Source of the DNA: Anas platyrhynchos
Taxonomy: Eukaryota; Chordata; Aves; Anseriformes; Anatidae
Length of the DNA: 64,000 bases
Assembly (NCBI RefSeq): GCF_047663525.1
Contig: NC_092593.1
Coordinates: 29,104,501-29,168,500, forward strand
Reading direction: 5' to 3'
Shown: in pieces, positions 22,654-34,101 of the stretch
How the letters are laid out: each line of letters opens with the position of its first letter
How positions within the stretch are numbered: position 1 is the first letter of the stretch
Program-made: the position numbers and the translations under genes
The notes under the pieces: generated by a model
The model's database searches: none
What the model was told of the DNA's origin: nothing
What the model saw: the letters and a program-made list of their open reading frames with translations, nothing else

Positions 22654-23929
22654 TGCAAAGCACGATAGGTTTAACCTTGCCAAAAGGAAGAAAAGAGCAG
22701 TGTCCGCACAGCCCTCCGCTGCACGCTCTTTTGTGCTGCATAGATTTCGTTCGGATCTGTAACCTGTGTGGCACCATCCAAGGGACAAAACAAACGTGTT
22801 TTCAGAATAGCAATTCGTTTTTCAAGTGATGTAAGTGCTTCGGGCTGCTTCACTTAAAGGCTTTGACATCTGTGGGTGTATGGGTGCAAATATATTGCTT
22901 ATTTGTTCCTCTTACCCTCCTGGAGTCTGAGCCAGAATTACCTTCAGTCATTACTCTATCCTGCCTCCATAAGTATAGACTGTCCTTGAAAGAAAAACGA
23001 ATACATCTAAGTAACATCCTTTATGAAAAATGTGGGTGTAGATTCCAGGAAAAATGCTCTCATAAAACTCGTAGTTGTAGGAGGCTGAGCCATGTGATGG
23101 CCAAAAACACCAGAAGGAAGAGCTCTGCAGCAAGAGGCCATGGCTTGAAAAACACACCGTCGGTTTCAAGCCTGAAATGTCCCGTGGAAGGTAGAAAATC
23201 AGCCTGATGTTCACAGGGATTGGTCTGGTGCAGCTGCCCCCGTCTCCCAGTGGAAATAAACTCCTGAGCTCATGCCTGAGTAGGCATTTGTGTCTCCTTC
23301 AGAAACTCTGGTACCTGATTTCTCCCTAAATATCTGTTGGTTGGTGGAAATTCTGTAGATGACAATAAAGGGCTGGGAGAGCCAGTGAGACTTTAAGAAG
23401 TGACGTTTCAGGGCTTTAAGGAAAGCAGTGGCATTTTGGGCCCAGTTTCTCCTCAGTTCCCTGAAGCTGAATCTTCTCTGTAATGTACTCAGAGGCAAAC
23501 AATTCATCTCAGAACCTGAAATACACAGATTTATTCCAAGGAACCCCTTATGTTTAGGCTTTACATCTTTCTGTCTGCAAATGTTTTGCCCATTAAATAA
23601 GAACTTCAAATTAAGATTGCCCACAACAACATAACCTCCAAAAATTTGTGTCCTGTATCCCCCCCCTTTTTTTTTCAATTGAGACTAATCCAGACTTTTA
23701 GCTATGCCAGAATATTAGTTCTCTATTCTTTGCGTGTTTGCTATACACATTTTTATGACACAGTCTCAATATCTTTTCCTTCGTTTCTTCTACCAGGGCA
23801 GAAGTTTGAAGATATGAGCCACAGCATATGCTATTGTCCCTTCCTAGAACAAAGTATATTGTTATGTTCAAAATGCGATGCTTTTCTCCCCGTTAAATGT
23901 TTTCTAGCTGTATAGACCAACCATCTGTT
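22654..23929. other. Gene-free DNA
   Basis: A 155-codon minus ORF (23211-23678) begins in a poly-A-encoded lysine stretch and has no recognisable domain. A 114-codon + frame at 22863-23207 is likewise unassigned. Composition is moderately AT-rich. No repeat family other than the CR1 end to the left was recognised. Confidence 0.45.
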
Positions 23930-24190
23930 TCTCCTTCTCTCTTCCATCATTCAATTCTTTGCACATTATTCAAATTAATTATCAATTAAGAACTGGAAAG
24001 ATTGGATAATCAAATTACAGAATGGTGAGATGGTCAAAGTAATACAGCACCTTATTAAAAGCTTGCAGATAATTAATAAGCCAATAAATTCATGATCTCT
24101 TGTTTTACAGACGAACCTTCATCCCAATAAATGAAAGCAGACATGTGACAGAGTGACATGTATCTCTTCTTGGTCATTTATTTATGAGCA
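23930..24190. promoter_or_regulatory. Candidate conserved noncoding element
   Basis: Very AT-rich and free of CpG. It is packed with homeodomain-like words: AAATTAATTATCAATTAAG near 23970-23990, GATAATTAATAAGCC near 24068-24085 and further ATTAAT/AATAAAT. No frame is open for long. The motif density and isolation fit a developmental enhancer; conservation would need to be tested. Confidence 0.38.
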
Positions 24191-24786
24191 TAGGAAATGA
24201 CATTGACTAACCCCCTTTCCATTCCAAATTTCAGATTGTAATCTCCTCTCGGATGTCAAACTAACCCAGATAATAAAACAGCTTGAGTCTCAAGACGTTC
24301 CCCAGAGAGGTAAGAAAGTTCTTTTTTATTTCTTGTGCTAAAGTGAGGCTGGTTTATAAGGCATGAAATTAGCTGTCCTTTCGCTCTATGGTTGTCCCCA
24401 GAAGAGGAGGAGGTCTGCGTTCGGGGTGAAGGCAGAGCAGTACTGCTGGCTGCTGTGCCCTTGGGCAGCTGTAGGATCACACGGTTGGACCGTCTTTCAA
24501 TATCCCTCCATCGAGCAGTGCTCAGAGAGGGAAATTTATGAGGCTTGGCAGCACGGTTGGCACTCAGGGAGTGCCTGGGGAAGATGAGGATGGAGGAGAG
24601 CTGATTGTGCCCTGTGTGATACCTGAGAGATTCTGGCTCTGACCATCTGTACAAGCTGATGTGTCTAAACCTTTCCTGCAGTAGTCCCTCCGGCTTCTTG
24701 GCCTCTTCTTTCAGAGGTAACCATATCATATGTTTGCAAAGGTGGTGGCTCATCCTCGAGCACAAAAGCAGAGATAAACCAAAATT

Positions 24787-24835
24787 TAGGGTTGGAAAGG
24801 GCTGGAAGAGATTATGCTGTCTGGTCCTGTGCCCC
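24787..24835 (-). mobile_element. Probable degraded CR1 fragment
   Basis: TTAGGGTTGGAAAGGGCTGG followed by AGAGATTATGCTGTCTGGTCC resembles the reverse-complemented CR1 3' region (usual pattern: AGGGTTGGAA...GACC...AGATCAT...AGTCCA...CCCC). It is short and diverged, so an old insertion on the minus strand is the best reading. Confidence 0.5.
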
Positions 24836-24850
24836 AGAACATCAAATCCG

Positions 24851-27600
24851 CCTTCCCCGCTCCTGGTGCTCCTGGTGACCTGTCTGCCACCTCTGTTTTT
24901 CTGCTTGCTTTCATTTTCAACTAGAATTTTACTGGCAGGACTTAAGGCCAGCTTTGAGACTGTGCTGAGAGCACAGATGCCCTGTAAGTCCCCTGTCCTC
25001 TGGTAATGTGTCTTTAAGGGGTTGCAGCTTCAGTTAGCTGGGACCCTAGGGTCTCCAGCAGCCAAGAATAAAGCTGGGGAACTAACACAAATGGCTGTCG
25101 CCATTTCATGTGGCTCCTGATGACAACTCATTTACCTCAATATTATTTTCATCCTTTTTTTTCCCTCTCCAAAGCCTCTTCCGTCACCCCCACCCCCCAA
25201 ACCCAAATTCATCATAGCTTTGTAGCCATCACAGCCTGCAAAGCATCCTCTTCACATTCTCCTAACGCAATTGCACATAATTAAGCAGTACATTTACATG
25301 TCAGACTAAACCCACTGTCCAAGCTGCTCGTTCTGCTTTGTGCAGCGCTGTGCCAGGCATCCTCCAGAAAGGATGCAAATCACAGCACAGAAAACATATT
25401 ACGAGTGGCATGCAAGATCTGTGCCCACTTTGCCCATTGTGTCAAGAAAACAGAAATGCTTGTCAAAATACCAGCTCGAGTAGGAGCTTGCGGCTTCTGG
25501 AGGAATAAAAGAACCATGTTGGCAAGCACAGGACTAGACAGGCAGATGTCCTCCTCTCCACCCACTAGAATTTTATTGGCAATTGAGTTAACAACCTCTT
25601 TGCATATGAAAGTAACGGAGAGGCGCTGCTGCGGCCTTGCTGGCAGGAGACTTGGCTGCAAAACCAGTGAGACATTTGACAAGGAAGCAATATGTTAGCA
25701 ACATCTCTTCATCCGTGTTATCAGGGCCAAATTGCCACGGCACTTGCAGCCATGTGGAGGCATTAGATGCAAAGTGTTAGACGCCCTGCCATTCTTCCTC
25801 GTCATTTTCCCCTTTCTCTTAGTTCTTTTTCAGTACAGCCTGGTCCTGACACTTCTCTTCAAGTGGCTCCAGAGCCAATCCTTCCTTGTGCTGCTGTGCA
25901 TCTTTAGAAAATAGGCTGCCAGGTGCTGAACACCCACATTTTGAAGTGATTGTTCATGGTAATAAAGAGTTCTGTTTTGTTGTTGTTGTTGTGCAGACTG
26001 GCAGAGCCTTTCCAAGCATTGAATTTTCACAGCAGAATTTGTACCCCATTTCAGTTGTGCCCATGCTCTTTAGATTTGCAAACTCCCTGAGTATCTGCAG
26101 TGGAAAAACAGGTACCCCTTAGTGGACTCAGAATAACCTTGCAGTGCTGAGCTATGGGTCTCTGGTAACAGTGGTATCTCCAAATATGCCTGCGGACCCC
26201 CACTAGAAAGGTGCTGTAGGGCAGTACAGAGCAGCCTGGATGAGCAGGGGAGCATTACAAAGTCGGCAGTCTCTGGGTTACTTTGGAAGACCCTGTGTGG
26301 ATGAGGTGTGCAGCTGAAGTGCTGCTCCTGTGTCTACAGGGGAGAGAGGGAAGGATGGAGAATTTTCTAGGAAACCTGCCCAATCTCTCACCCAGCCATC
26401 GAGCCCTCCCTAAAAACCAATCCCAATAATGCAGCAAGACTTTGTAACAGAAATACTTTCTCACCTGTTCCTTCCAACTCGTAAGGGCTCGTTGGGTTTA
26501 ATAAGCCATTGCAAATTGCTGGAATCACATTCTGCTGTATGTACAGCTTGGAGGTGAATAATTTGTTGGTTAAGCATCAGGGGATTATGGAAAATTCCTG
26601 TATGGAGCCAAAGAATGGAATTGTGTCAGAAAAGCTGGAGGCATCCTGCTTCCCCTGCAAAGGTGCTCCTGAACTTGGCTTCCCATGCCCACCCCTAAGC
26701 TCAGGTGTGCCCATCACCACCTGCACTGTCCCATGACTAGCCACAGGACCAGGCAGTTGGTGTCCCTGCAGACCTTTGCATGGCACGCTGTCCATGGGGA
26801 CACCATCAGCTCTCCCTGGGCTGGCACTAAGCATGGTTGTATTTTCCTTTTTCTGCTCCCTTATCACTTCCTCCCAAGCACTCCTCTTCAAGAAGCAGGA
26901 GAGGTATCTTCAGTTCTGCTGTTGCTTCTCCAATAAAGCATGCAAGCCCCGTGTGCCTGGATTTCAGGACGAGGGCTGCTTTCTTCTTGCTGTTGTGTCT
27001 TGGGCTCTGCATCCATGTGGCTCCTCTCTCCTTCTCCTTGTGCTGCCTTTCACTTCTTCCCTCATCTCTATGCTCTGCTGAATTCTTTTGTGGGGTTTCC
27101 AGAACCCTTTCTCACTTGTGACACCATTCTGGTCATCAGCTGGGTATGACATAGACCCACTGCCCCTTCAGCCTGATGGTCAGTGCACAACTCACCCAGG
27201 TCACAACACATTTAAGCACCTCAGCTCACTGTCTTCACTGTTGGGATGGCCAATAAAGTCATCTTAACGTCTAGGCAAGTGTTCAGCTACCAGGCATGCT
27301 AGGTTTCTCACAACCTGCATGATCTTCCAGCTATTTATATCTTGAGCCTGAGGCCTGACTCTCCTAACCTTGTGCTTTAAAGCCTCTTTCTCCCCCGGGG
27401 CCAGCAGCACGTTGGCATGCCATGGCAGGCCGGGCTCTTGGTGTGTAAGCTGAAGATGTACACTTGTTCTCAGGTGGCTGCAGGTTGCTCTCCTTGCAGG
27501 TTTTCCCAGCTTGCCTGCCAGCCCCAGGTGGGAGAGGACATCTTCCCTGCCTCCCTCCTGCTCCCCTGCCCTTCTCTGGCTTGTTGAGTTGTTGCTGCAG
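24851..27600. other. Gene-free AT-rich to mixed DNA
   Basis: Segment 25080-25340 is AT-rich and enhancer-like (ATTATTTTCATCC, GCAATTGCACATAATTAAGC). The remainder has many short ORFs on both strands and pyrimidine-rich tracts that create splice-acceptor look-alikes. I found no coherent gene, RNA gene or transposon. Confidence 0.45.
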
Positions 27601-28695
27601 CCCTGAGTGACTTCTAGTTCACAACATTCATTTTACAAGGAGAAAGCAAGCTTCTCTCATTGCCTCAGGTGTCTCAGGTGAGTTTAAGCATCACCTTTGC
27701 TGGGGACAGGTTGGCTGACGGAGGGGTCATCTCTCCCTGAAGTCCCACAGAATTATTTGTACTATAATCACAAAGAAATTGAATCCAGAAGTCCTGCTGA
27801 AAATCCCACCCAGCAATTTCTTTCTGCTTCTCCCCGTTCCTCTGGATAATGGTCATCTCTCCTGAGGAGAAGGATGGACTGGTCACTCGTGGCCCTTGCA
27901 TTCCCAGACAGACATCACAGTCTGTGCGGTGGATGAAGGTTCAGTGCTTCAATGGGTGACACACAGGCTTCCCCAAGAGCCTGGCCAGTGGTGCCAGGTG
28001 AGCTTTTCCTTCCTGCCCCCATGGATGCTTTAATCAGTGCTAATTGGAGCAAATTTCTCACATTCTGTGTACACAATCCGTGGGGTATGCCTGCTGAATG
28101 CTATACCCAGAGCTGCTGCCCCTTGAGCTGCTGGTGAGGCTATCCCAATGTATGGCCAGGTACATCTACCACTGAAAACACACACTGTGCGTGTTTTTCC
28201 AGGGTAAAAAATGCTACCACAGTTTCATGTTTCTCTTCACATTTTCCTGTTCTGTGCAGTACTCAACAGAACTGTTGCTGTTGTGTTTCTCTTACGCTGT
28301 CAGGGACATTTGCAGTGTGGGATCCAGGAGCAGAGGACCTGACACATGCAGTGCAATTCTCCTTCTTTTTCAACTATATAAAAGGCAGTCATGGCCTGAA
28401 ATACTGTGTCATCCCTCAGCGAGTGGAAGCTGAGTTGCTCACCTGCAGGTTACTCCTCTCTCAAAACTAAGGCAGGAAAGGGGCCATCAGAGAGGTTCCT
28501 CCCGCTCTGCATGCTAACATTTTTCTGCCTGAGGCTGGAAAGGAAATTACCATTTACTTGAAACCTCCAGACAAATGTAGAGCAACTGGGCCAGGTTCAC
28601 TTGCACTAGTTGGGGCTTTCCCTGTTCTCTGTGGCAAACATATAGCTGGCTCCTACAGCTGTGACCTGGCTCAGGGTATGTTTAAGGAAGCACCA

Positions 28696-28712
28696 CAGAA
28701 GCAGGGGGCACT
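28696..28712 (+). promoter_or_regulatory. CTCF-like motif
   Basis: AGCAGGGGGCACT matches the CTCF core SYAGRKGGCRSY at every position and has a compatible A before it. The two preceding C positions of the consensus are not met. Similar minus-strand cores occur at 11448-11460 and 53104-53117. Binding is an inference from the motif alone. Confidence 0.3.
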
Positions 28713-30059
28713 GAATGGTTGAGGAATATCATGTCAGCAGAGACTACAGCAGTGACAAAATCACTTCTGGCTGCGTTGGGGGATTTTGTGCTGGAGACTA
28801 ATGAGGGAGAACATTCACTCCTCTTATGATCCCCTGTAGATGAGATCCTTGGAGAGGACCATGTAATTCTCTGCTTTCTACCAACAGCTTTCAGTTAGTG
28901 AAACATCTGTTGGTGTCTGGCAACGCTTCCTCCTGGTGCAGGTCTATGCTAGAAGCTGAAGTTGTTTCCCAAATATTCATCTCCCATTACATTTTTCAAA
29001 GCAGAAATGTATGGATAACCCTGAACACGTGAATCAACAGCAGCAGACACACTGGTAACTGCCAGCTTCAGCAGAGCACCTGAAACATTGGCACCGGGAT
29101 CTGTGAACTTCTCCTGCAACGTGAAGATGAAGAGGAGGTCCTTCTTTGCCCAGGCACAACCTGTCCATAGGCAGGATATACTGCGGGACCTGTGCAGGAC
29201 GTGCTGGTGAGGACCTCACCCTGATATTTGTAATGGTATCAACGGGACTACACTGAGCTTCATCTCCAGAGGACCTGGACCACAGCATTGTGTCAGATGT
29301 CCACAAGTGTTCAATGCTTAAGAGGCATTTTTAAGCCAGACTTGGGCTCCAAAATTACTCCAGTGGTTTTTAAAATGGTATCAGCCCTGCATCCCCATGG
29401 TTTGGAGAGGTTGTTTTCCCAGCAGGGCACCCTATCTCCCCATCAAAGTCCTTAAATGCTGGGAAGGAAATCAGCAATGCTGAAAGGTCTCTTGGAGAAA
29501 GTCAGCTCTAGGATATGGAGCAGTTGTCTCTGATCTCTCCAGCTATTACCTCAGTCCTCTTCCACGCTGCTTTTTATATCATAGACCACATCACGAAACA
29601 CATGAAACCCAAAAGCATATGGAATTTTGCTGCTGACTTCCCATGGCCAGTCAAAGCCCAAACAAGCATGGGCAGCTTATTTTCCACTTCCCAGTCCCCA
29701 GGCCCCATCCATCACAGAGCTGTGCACCTCCTAATGGCCTGCGTTTCTGGAGGAAAGCAGCTGTTAGAGCACTCAGCGTTGCTGTGTTCAATCATAACAT
29801 CAGAAAAGTGCATAAAATAATGAAAGCAAACTTGCCATTGTCTGAAAAAGAAAGGCTCCTATCATGGAAAGCCACGCTTTCCACAGACATTACTGTATTC
29901 CTTTTTCCGCTTGACAATTTATTCAAGTATCAAAGGCTCAAGTCTCCTGATAATTTTGTCTGGTCAGAGAACAAGCATCTGCTCTCTCTGATTGCAGGTC
30001 ACTTCTCTCATGCAAAACTCGATTGAGACATGCACGTCAAGGTCAGAAATGAGTCTGAG

Positions 30060-30440
30060 CTCATACATTGTTAGCCTAAAAAAAAACAAGAAGTAGAAAA
30101 AGAGATAATAACAAGCCTTTAAAATGGACTTTGGTAATGCGCTTTTGCTGCGAGTATGGTGTAAAGAGGAGTTAATTGCAGCATTCTAATGTATTAATTG
30201 CTTGTTAGTTGTTAAGTTTAAGCCTTTTGCTGGAAAAGGATGATGAAATTTGGATGGAAATCAGCCTATATTGGACAGTGGGAAGACTGGAAGTTTAGAA
30301 AGAGGAAGGTGAAAATGATGTGATTGGAGCATAAAAAGAGAGCATTCCAGCCAAAATAAAGTGTGCAACTATCAGTGAAACCCTGGGCTGACCACTGGTT
30401 AAGAAGAGCTTTGCATAAACATCAGCTACCTTCAGAGTTC
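30060..30440. promoter_or_regulatory. Candidate conserved noncoding element
   Basis: This AT-rich, almost CpG-free segment has no sustained ORF. It includes GAGTTAATTGCAGCATTC and TGTATTAATTGCTTGTTAG, giving repeated TTAATT cores about 28 bases apart (near 30171 and 30199). It also has AAAATAAAG and GCATAAAAAGAG words downstream. It resembles enhancer DNA; function is not shown. Confidence 0.33.
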
Positions 30441-31168
30441 TTGGAGATGAAAAGTATGTGAAAAGTCTTGGCCTCTGGGGGTGTAAAAAACAGAAGTAAT
30501 GCTAGTTTACTCATCTGCTGTTTGCAAGGCTCTGAAAAGAAACTTGTGCAGCTCATGAAGGATCATCACCTGCCTTGCAAAACATCCAGGTCTGATGTGC
30601 TTGCTAGGTGGAGTGTTTTCTCTCCTTCTTTCAGTCTTTTACCCCTGCAAGCTCTTCCACAGTCTTTTCCAATTACGAGCTTCCCCCTGAAAAAGCACAC
30701 ACCAGGCCTTCCACGTCAAAGCGGCAATAAAGCCCTTGGGGAAACAATTTCCTGTGTGACATTCACAAAGTGAAATTCGGCCTGGAAGGAAGCGCTGTTA
30801 GGGTGAGTTCCTGCACGGCCCCAAACACAACGAGCCGTTCAAACTGTTTGATGCAGTGGACAGGCCCGTCACAACCATCTTTGGGGAGGCATTTTTTGAG
30901 ATACTTATTTTTTTAAAAAACACTTTTCCTTTTTCTCCCACAAAATGCTGTCTCTGATGGACTCCAGAAGAGCGTGGGCTGAACTCCATCCTCTTTCATC
31001 TGGATCCTGGAGGCGTTCTCACCCCCGCTCCCTCCACCTCCACACCCGATGTCCTCGCCAAGTGCATTGGGAAGAAGTTCTGATCTGGAGCACAACAGCA
31101 CACACCCTGAACCTAGCTAGCTGGAGATACTACCGATGAGCTGCCTAAGTGCTTCTCTTTTGTTCCAG

Positions 31169-31317
31169 CCCAAGATTTGAGGCTCATTCCCCCTGTCCTA
31201 GCCAAGCAGAGATTCAGAGGCAGAAGTTCATACTGGTCTGACGATGATGATGATGAGCTACTCCAGGGGGCCATGGGGTTTATCCCCATGCACCCCCTGA
31301 ATCCTGAGTGTTTGTAG
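31169..31317 (+). CDS. Possible terminal coding exon with acidic dileucine tail
   Basis: A good splice acceptor (TTCTCTTTTGTTCCAG, ending at 31168) opens into 48 codons closed by TAG at 31315-31317. There is no ATG start, as expected for an internal or last exon. The peptide carries a basic stretch, then SDDDDDELL, an acidic-cluster dileucine pattern of the kind used in cytoplasmic tails of sorted membrane proteins, and ends in NPECL. The Asp run comes from a GAT trinucleotide repeat and 48 open codons can occur by chance. I cannot name a homologue or link it to an upstream exon. Confidence 0.18.
31264..31299. other. GC-rich hairpin
   Basis: CAGGGGG (31264-31270) pairs with CCCCCTG (31293-31299) and CATGGGG (31272-31278) with CCCCATG (31284-31290). 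The loop is TTTAT, with a 1x2 internal loop between the stems. A 14-bp mostly G-C stem would be very stable in RNA. It lies inside the possible terminal exon at 31169-31317. Confidence 0.7.
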
Positions 31318-34026
31318 CAGCAGAGCTAGCCACAGTCGGCCTGTCTGAGAGATCCAGCAGAAATAATGTGCCCTGTGGGAATAGGTTGCCTCACCCAGGG
31401 CCTGATGGCACGTGTTCTGCCGTTAGCCCAGCGCCGGGTCCAGCTGCAAGCCGAGACCTGCCGTGGTTAACGTGCTGCTAGGAGGCTCGTCTTGCACCTG
31501 TGGGAGCCCATCGGCATTAGATTACCCTCTGTGATCTTCAGCGGTGTGAAAATAAAATCTCCTGCAACTCGTGTGCTCTGTACAGTCCAGATAATGGCAC
31601 AAGGGTGGAACAGAGAAAGTAGGGACGGGCATTTAAAGCACACAAAGTCCTGAGTCTCTCCTGAGCCACAGCTACCTAGCTCATCCCTGAAACAACCACC
31701 AAAAGAAACTCGTGGTGTTGATCTGTGAGTTGCAGCAGCTGATACGCCTGCCTGCTAGGGGTAATCTACTGGGCATCAGCAGAGCACAGAACTTCTGAAC
31801 GTCTTGGACCACCTCCATAGTATTGTCCATGAGGACTGCAGTGCCGTATGCAGCTTCTGGTGAAATCAGGCAATAGAAAACAAGGGAATGTAAAATGTGT
31901 GTTCCTTGGAGAGACCTGCACTTTGTCAGCTGATGATCAAGCTTTGCTATCTCTTCTCTTAAATAAATACTCTGTCCCTGGAGGGGGCTGAGACTAAAGG
32001 ATCTAAAACATCTAAGCTGTGAAGCAAATGATGTCTTGGATACAGTCAAGTTTTCCATATGAAAAAATTAGTCCTAGCCAGAAGTACATTTGCTTGCATT
32101 TCAAACACACATCTCTCCCTGGCCAGCAGTGAATTCTGAGCCAGGTGACAGTCTGGGCACACAGGGGCTGCACACACCATGGGCAGCTGTCAGCAGGCAC
32201 CACCACTGCTGCTGGTGGGATGCTGCAGAGGTGAGAAAGGAGAAAAATCCTCGTCAAGTTGTGTCGTTTCTGCTTTGGGACAGCGTCCCAGCCAGAGAGG
32301 TGGGTAACACACTCAATGCAGTCAGGCAGCCAGGGAGGATGAATTATTAAACACATGGCTGGGGAGACCTCAGCCACCGTTGATGCCATGCATTTTTAAT
32401 TGCAGAAAAGTATGTCGCTGTGCAGTGGGATGGCACGTGCTGCTCTGCGTCTCCAGCACACTGCAGCCATGAGGGTCATCCATCCTGGGAAGAGGAGGGG
32501 ACCCTGGAGCATTGCCAGGCTGCAGAGATGCTGCTGCTGCTGCGTGTCCCAGGGGTCGTATCTTCTGCCTCTTTGATCTCCCTCTGACCTTTGCTGTTAC
32601 AGCTGGGAAAACTGATCCTATTGATTTTATGTGGATTATGATTTTCTGCAGATTGCCCAGAAACCTGCTAATTGTGCACATGGCTATTTATAGTGTCCTG
32701 GAGTGGGAGGCGGACTTTTTTGATGGTGAGGTTATCTGCACACATGTCCATGGAGTTGAAGGGCGTCAGTTTCGATATAAATGTGAGCTGCTTGTGACAC
32801 TTCCATATTTTCTCTTCAGTGACTGTGGGAGACATTTCAAAATGGACATTTTCTGAAATTTTCCATCTTCTTTCAGCAGAAAGAACCTCTTTTTCCTCTG
32901 ATCTGATTTTTTTTTTTTTTTTTTTAACTTGGAAGAAGTTGTGTGTGGGGAACTGAACAGTGACAGCTCCTCGGGGTCAGACCTGAGGCGGGCCAGGTCT
33001 GATCTCTCCCCTCACCATGAGCAATGAGAGAAAGGTGTCAAGGAGGTTTAGTCCTGTTCCGTCACACAGCTGTGTGACTGCATTTCACTTTTTTTTTTTT
33101 TTTTTTTGAGCTATTACAACACAAATTCTACTCCTTCATTCTCTGGCCCTGGATGCTTCTGAGGTATTTATTCACTTCTTGGTTCCTTTACTGACTTTTC
33201 TCCTGATTAAATTAAAAGGGAGCATCACTTGACTGATTTAGTCTAGCCTTGAACTCTGCAGTGGCAATAAATATTGTTTCAGCAGCATCCATCCATTGTC
33301 CTGAGCCCAGACTGCTGCTCCAGTTGTAGTGCCTTGCAAAATAAGATACTGCCTCATCACAGATGCAGCCCACTGTCTTCTCAGTGAAAAGAGAGAAATA
33401 GTTTTTCCATGCATTGGGTTAAGTGTTTGCTTGCAACTGCCTGGAGCAGCCATTCAGAATATTTTAAGAGTGCCTTTCATGCTGTCTGAAATACCTGGCA
33501 GTGCACAAAGGCCTAAAGTGGGAGCAATTGACTGCAGGATTATTCTGTGCCTCCTGAAAGAAAAGTAAAACGACAGCGAGTGTGACAAGGACTCATATCC
33601 ACACCGTAATGTTCATTGAGACTTTTGGTGTAAGTAGCCCCCCTCATCCGGGTGGTGCAAGACAGCAAACCCCTGACTTGGAAATCATGCGCTCAAAGAA
33701 GATAATCAAAGTCTTTGGAGACAGGAAGCTTTGGAGATTTGTAGGGGCATGGCATTTGTCCTCAGGCAGTGACTCTTGGAGATGGATCTTGACAGGGAAA
33801 ACCTGCAGGAATATCAGAGCAGTTCCCATGAACTTCAAAGGCTGGTGGTACTGGTCCTGCCTGTGCCGCTCTGATGGCTGCAGCAGTTGTAGGCTGAATG
33901 AACTTCATAACGTGACACCCTCTGAATGGTTTATAGCCAGCTGGGATCTTTCTGATTCCTGGAGGATGGCTCCTGGAGCCCCAGCGGTGTGTAAGATTTT
34001 GTCTGTATCTTCAGGGTGTTCAGACC
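31318..34026. other. Gene-free DNA
   Basis: Contains T-runs at 32907-32925 and 33089-33107 (19 T each) and the 18-bp palindrome at 33061-33078. ORFs up to 183 codons (33582-34133 +) run into poly-T-encoded phenylalanines and are not credible. No exon, RNA gene or transposon was recognised. Confidence 0.5.
33061..33078. other. Perfect 18-bp palindrome centred on an E-box
   Basis: GTCACACAGCTGTGTGAC reads the same on both strands. Its centre is CAGCTG, an E-box bound by basic helix-loop-helix dimers, and its flanks are GTCAC half-sites. It is followed 11 bases later by a 19-T run (33089-33107). The palindrome is certain; a binding role is inferred. Confidence 0.6.
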
Positions 34027-34062
34027 AGCTTCTGAAATATTCAGAAGCTATTTTACAAGACT

Positions 34063-34101
<39 letters not shown>
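34027..34101. repeat. 10-bp inverted repeat and 38-T run
   Basis: AGCTTCTGAA (34027-34036) and TTCAGAAGCT (34040-34049) form a perfect inverted repeat with an ATA loop. Fourteen bases later a run of 38 T begins (34064-34101), the longest homopolymer in the window. A hairpin followed by T-run resembles polymerase III or bacterial terminators only superficially. No upstream transcript unit is evident. Confidence 0.7.

Larger units (their letters stand above)
27601..31168 (+). other. Cluster of weak exon-like segments
   Basis: Several open segments have plausible splice signals on the + strand. 27908-27997 gives 30 codons between a pyrimidine-rich acceptor and CAG/GTGAGC. 28304-28448 lies between TGTCAG and CTGCAG/GTTACT. 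28534-28675 has a TGCTAAC branch-point-like word, a T-rich tract and AGG/GTATGT, and encodes GSYSC, an Ig-fold-like motif. The reading phases of consecutive segments do not join, so no transcript can be assembled. This could be a decayed gene, alternative exons or chance. Confidence 0.15.
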
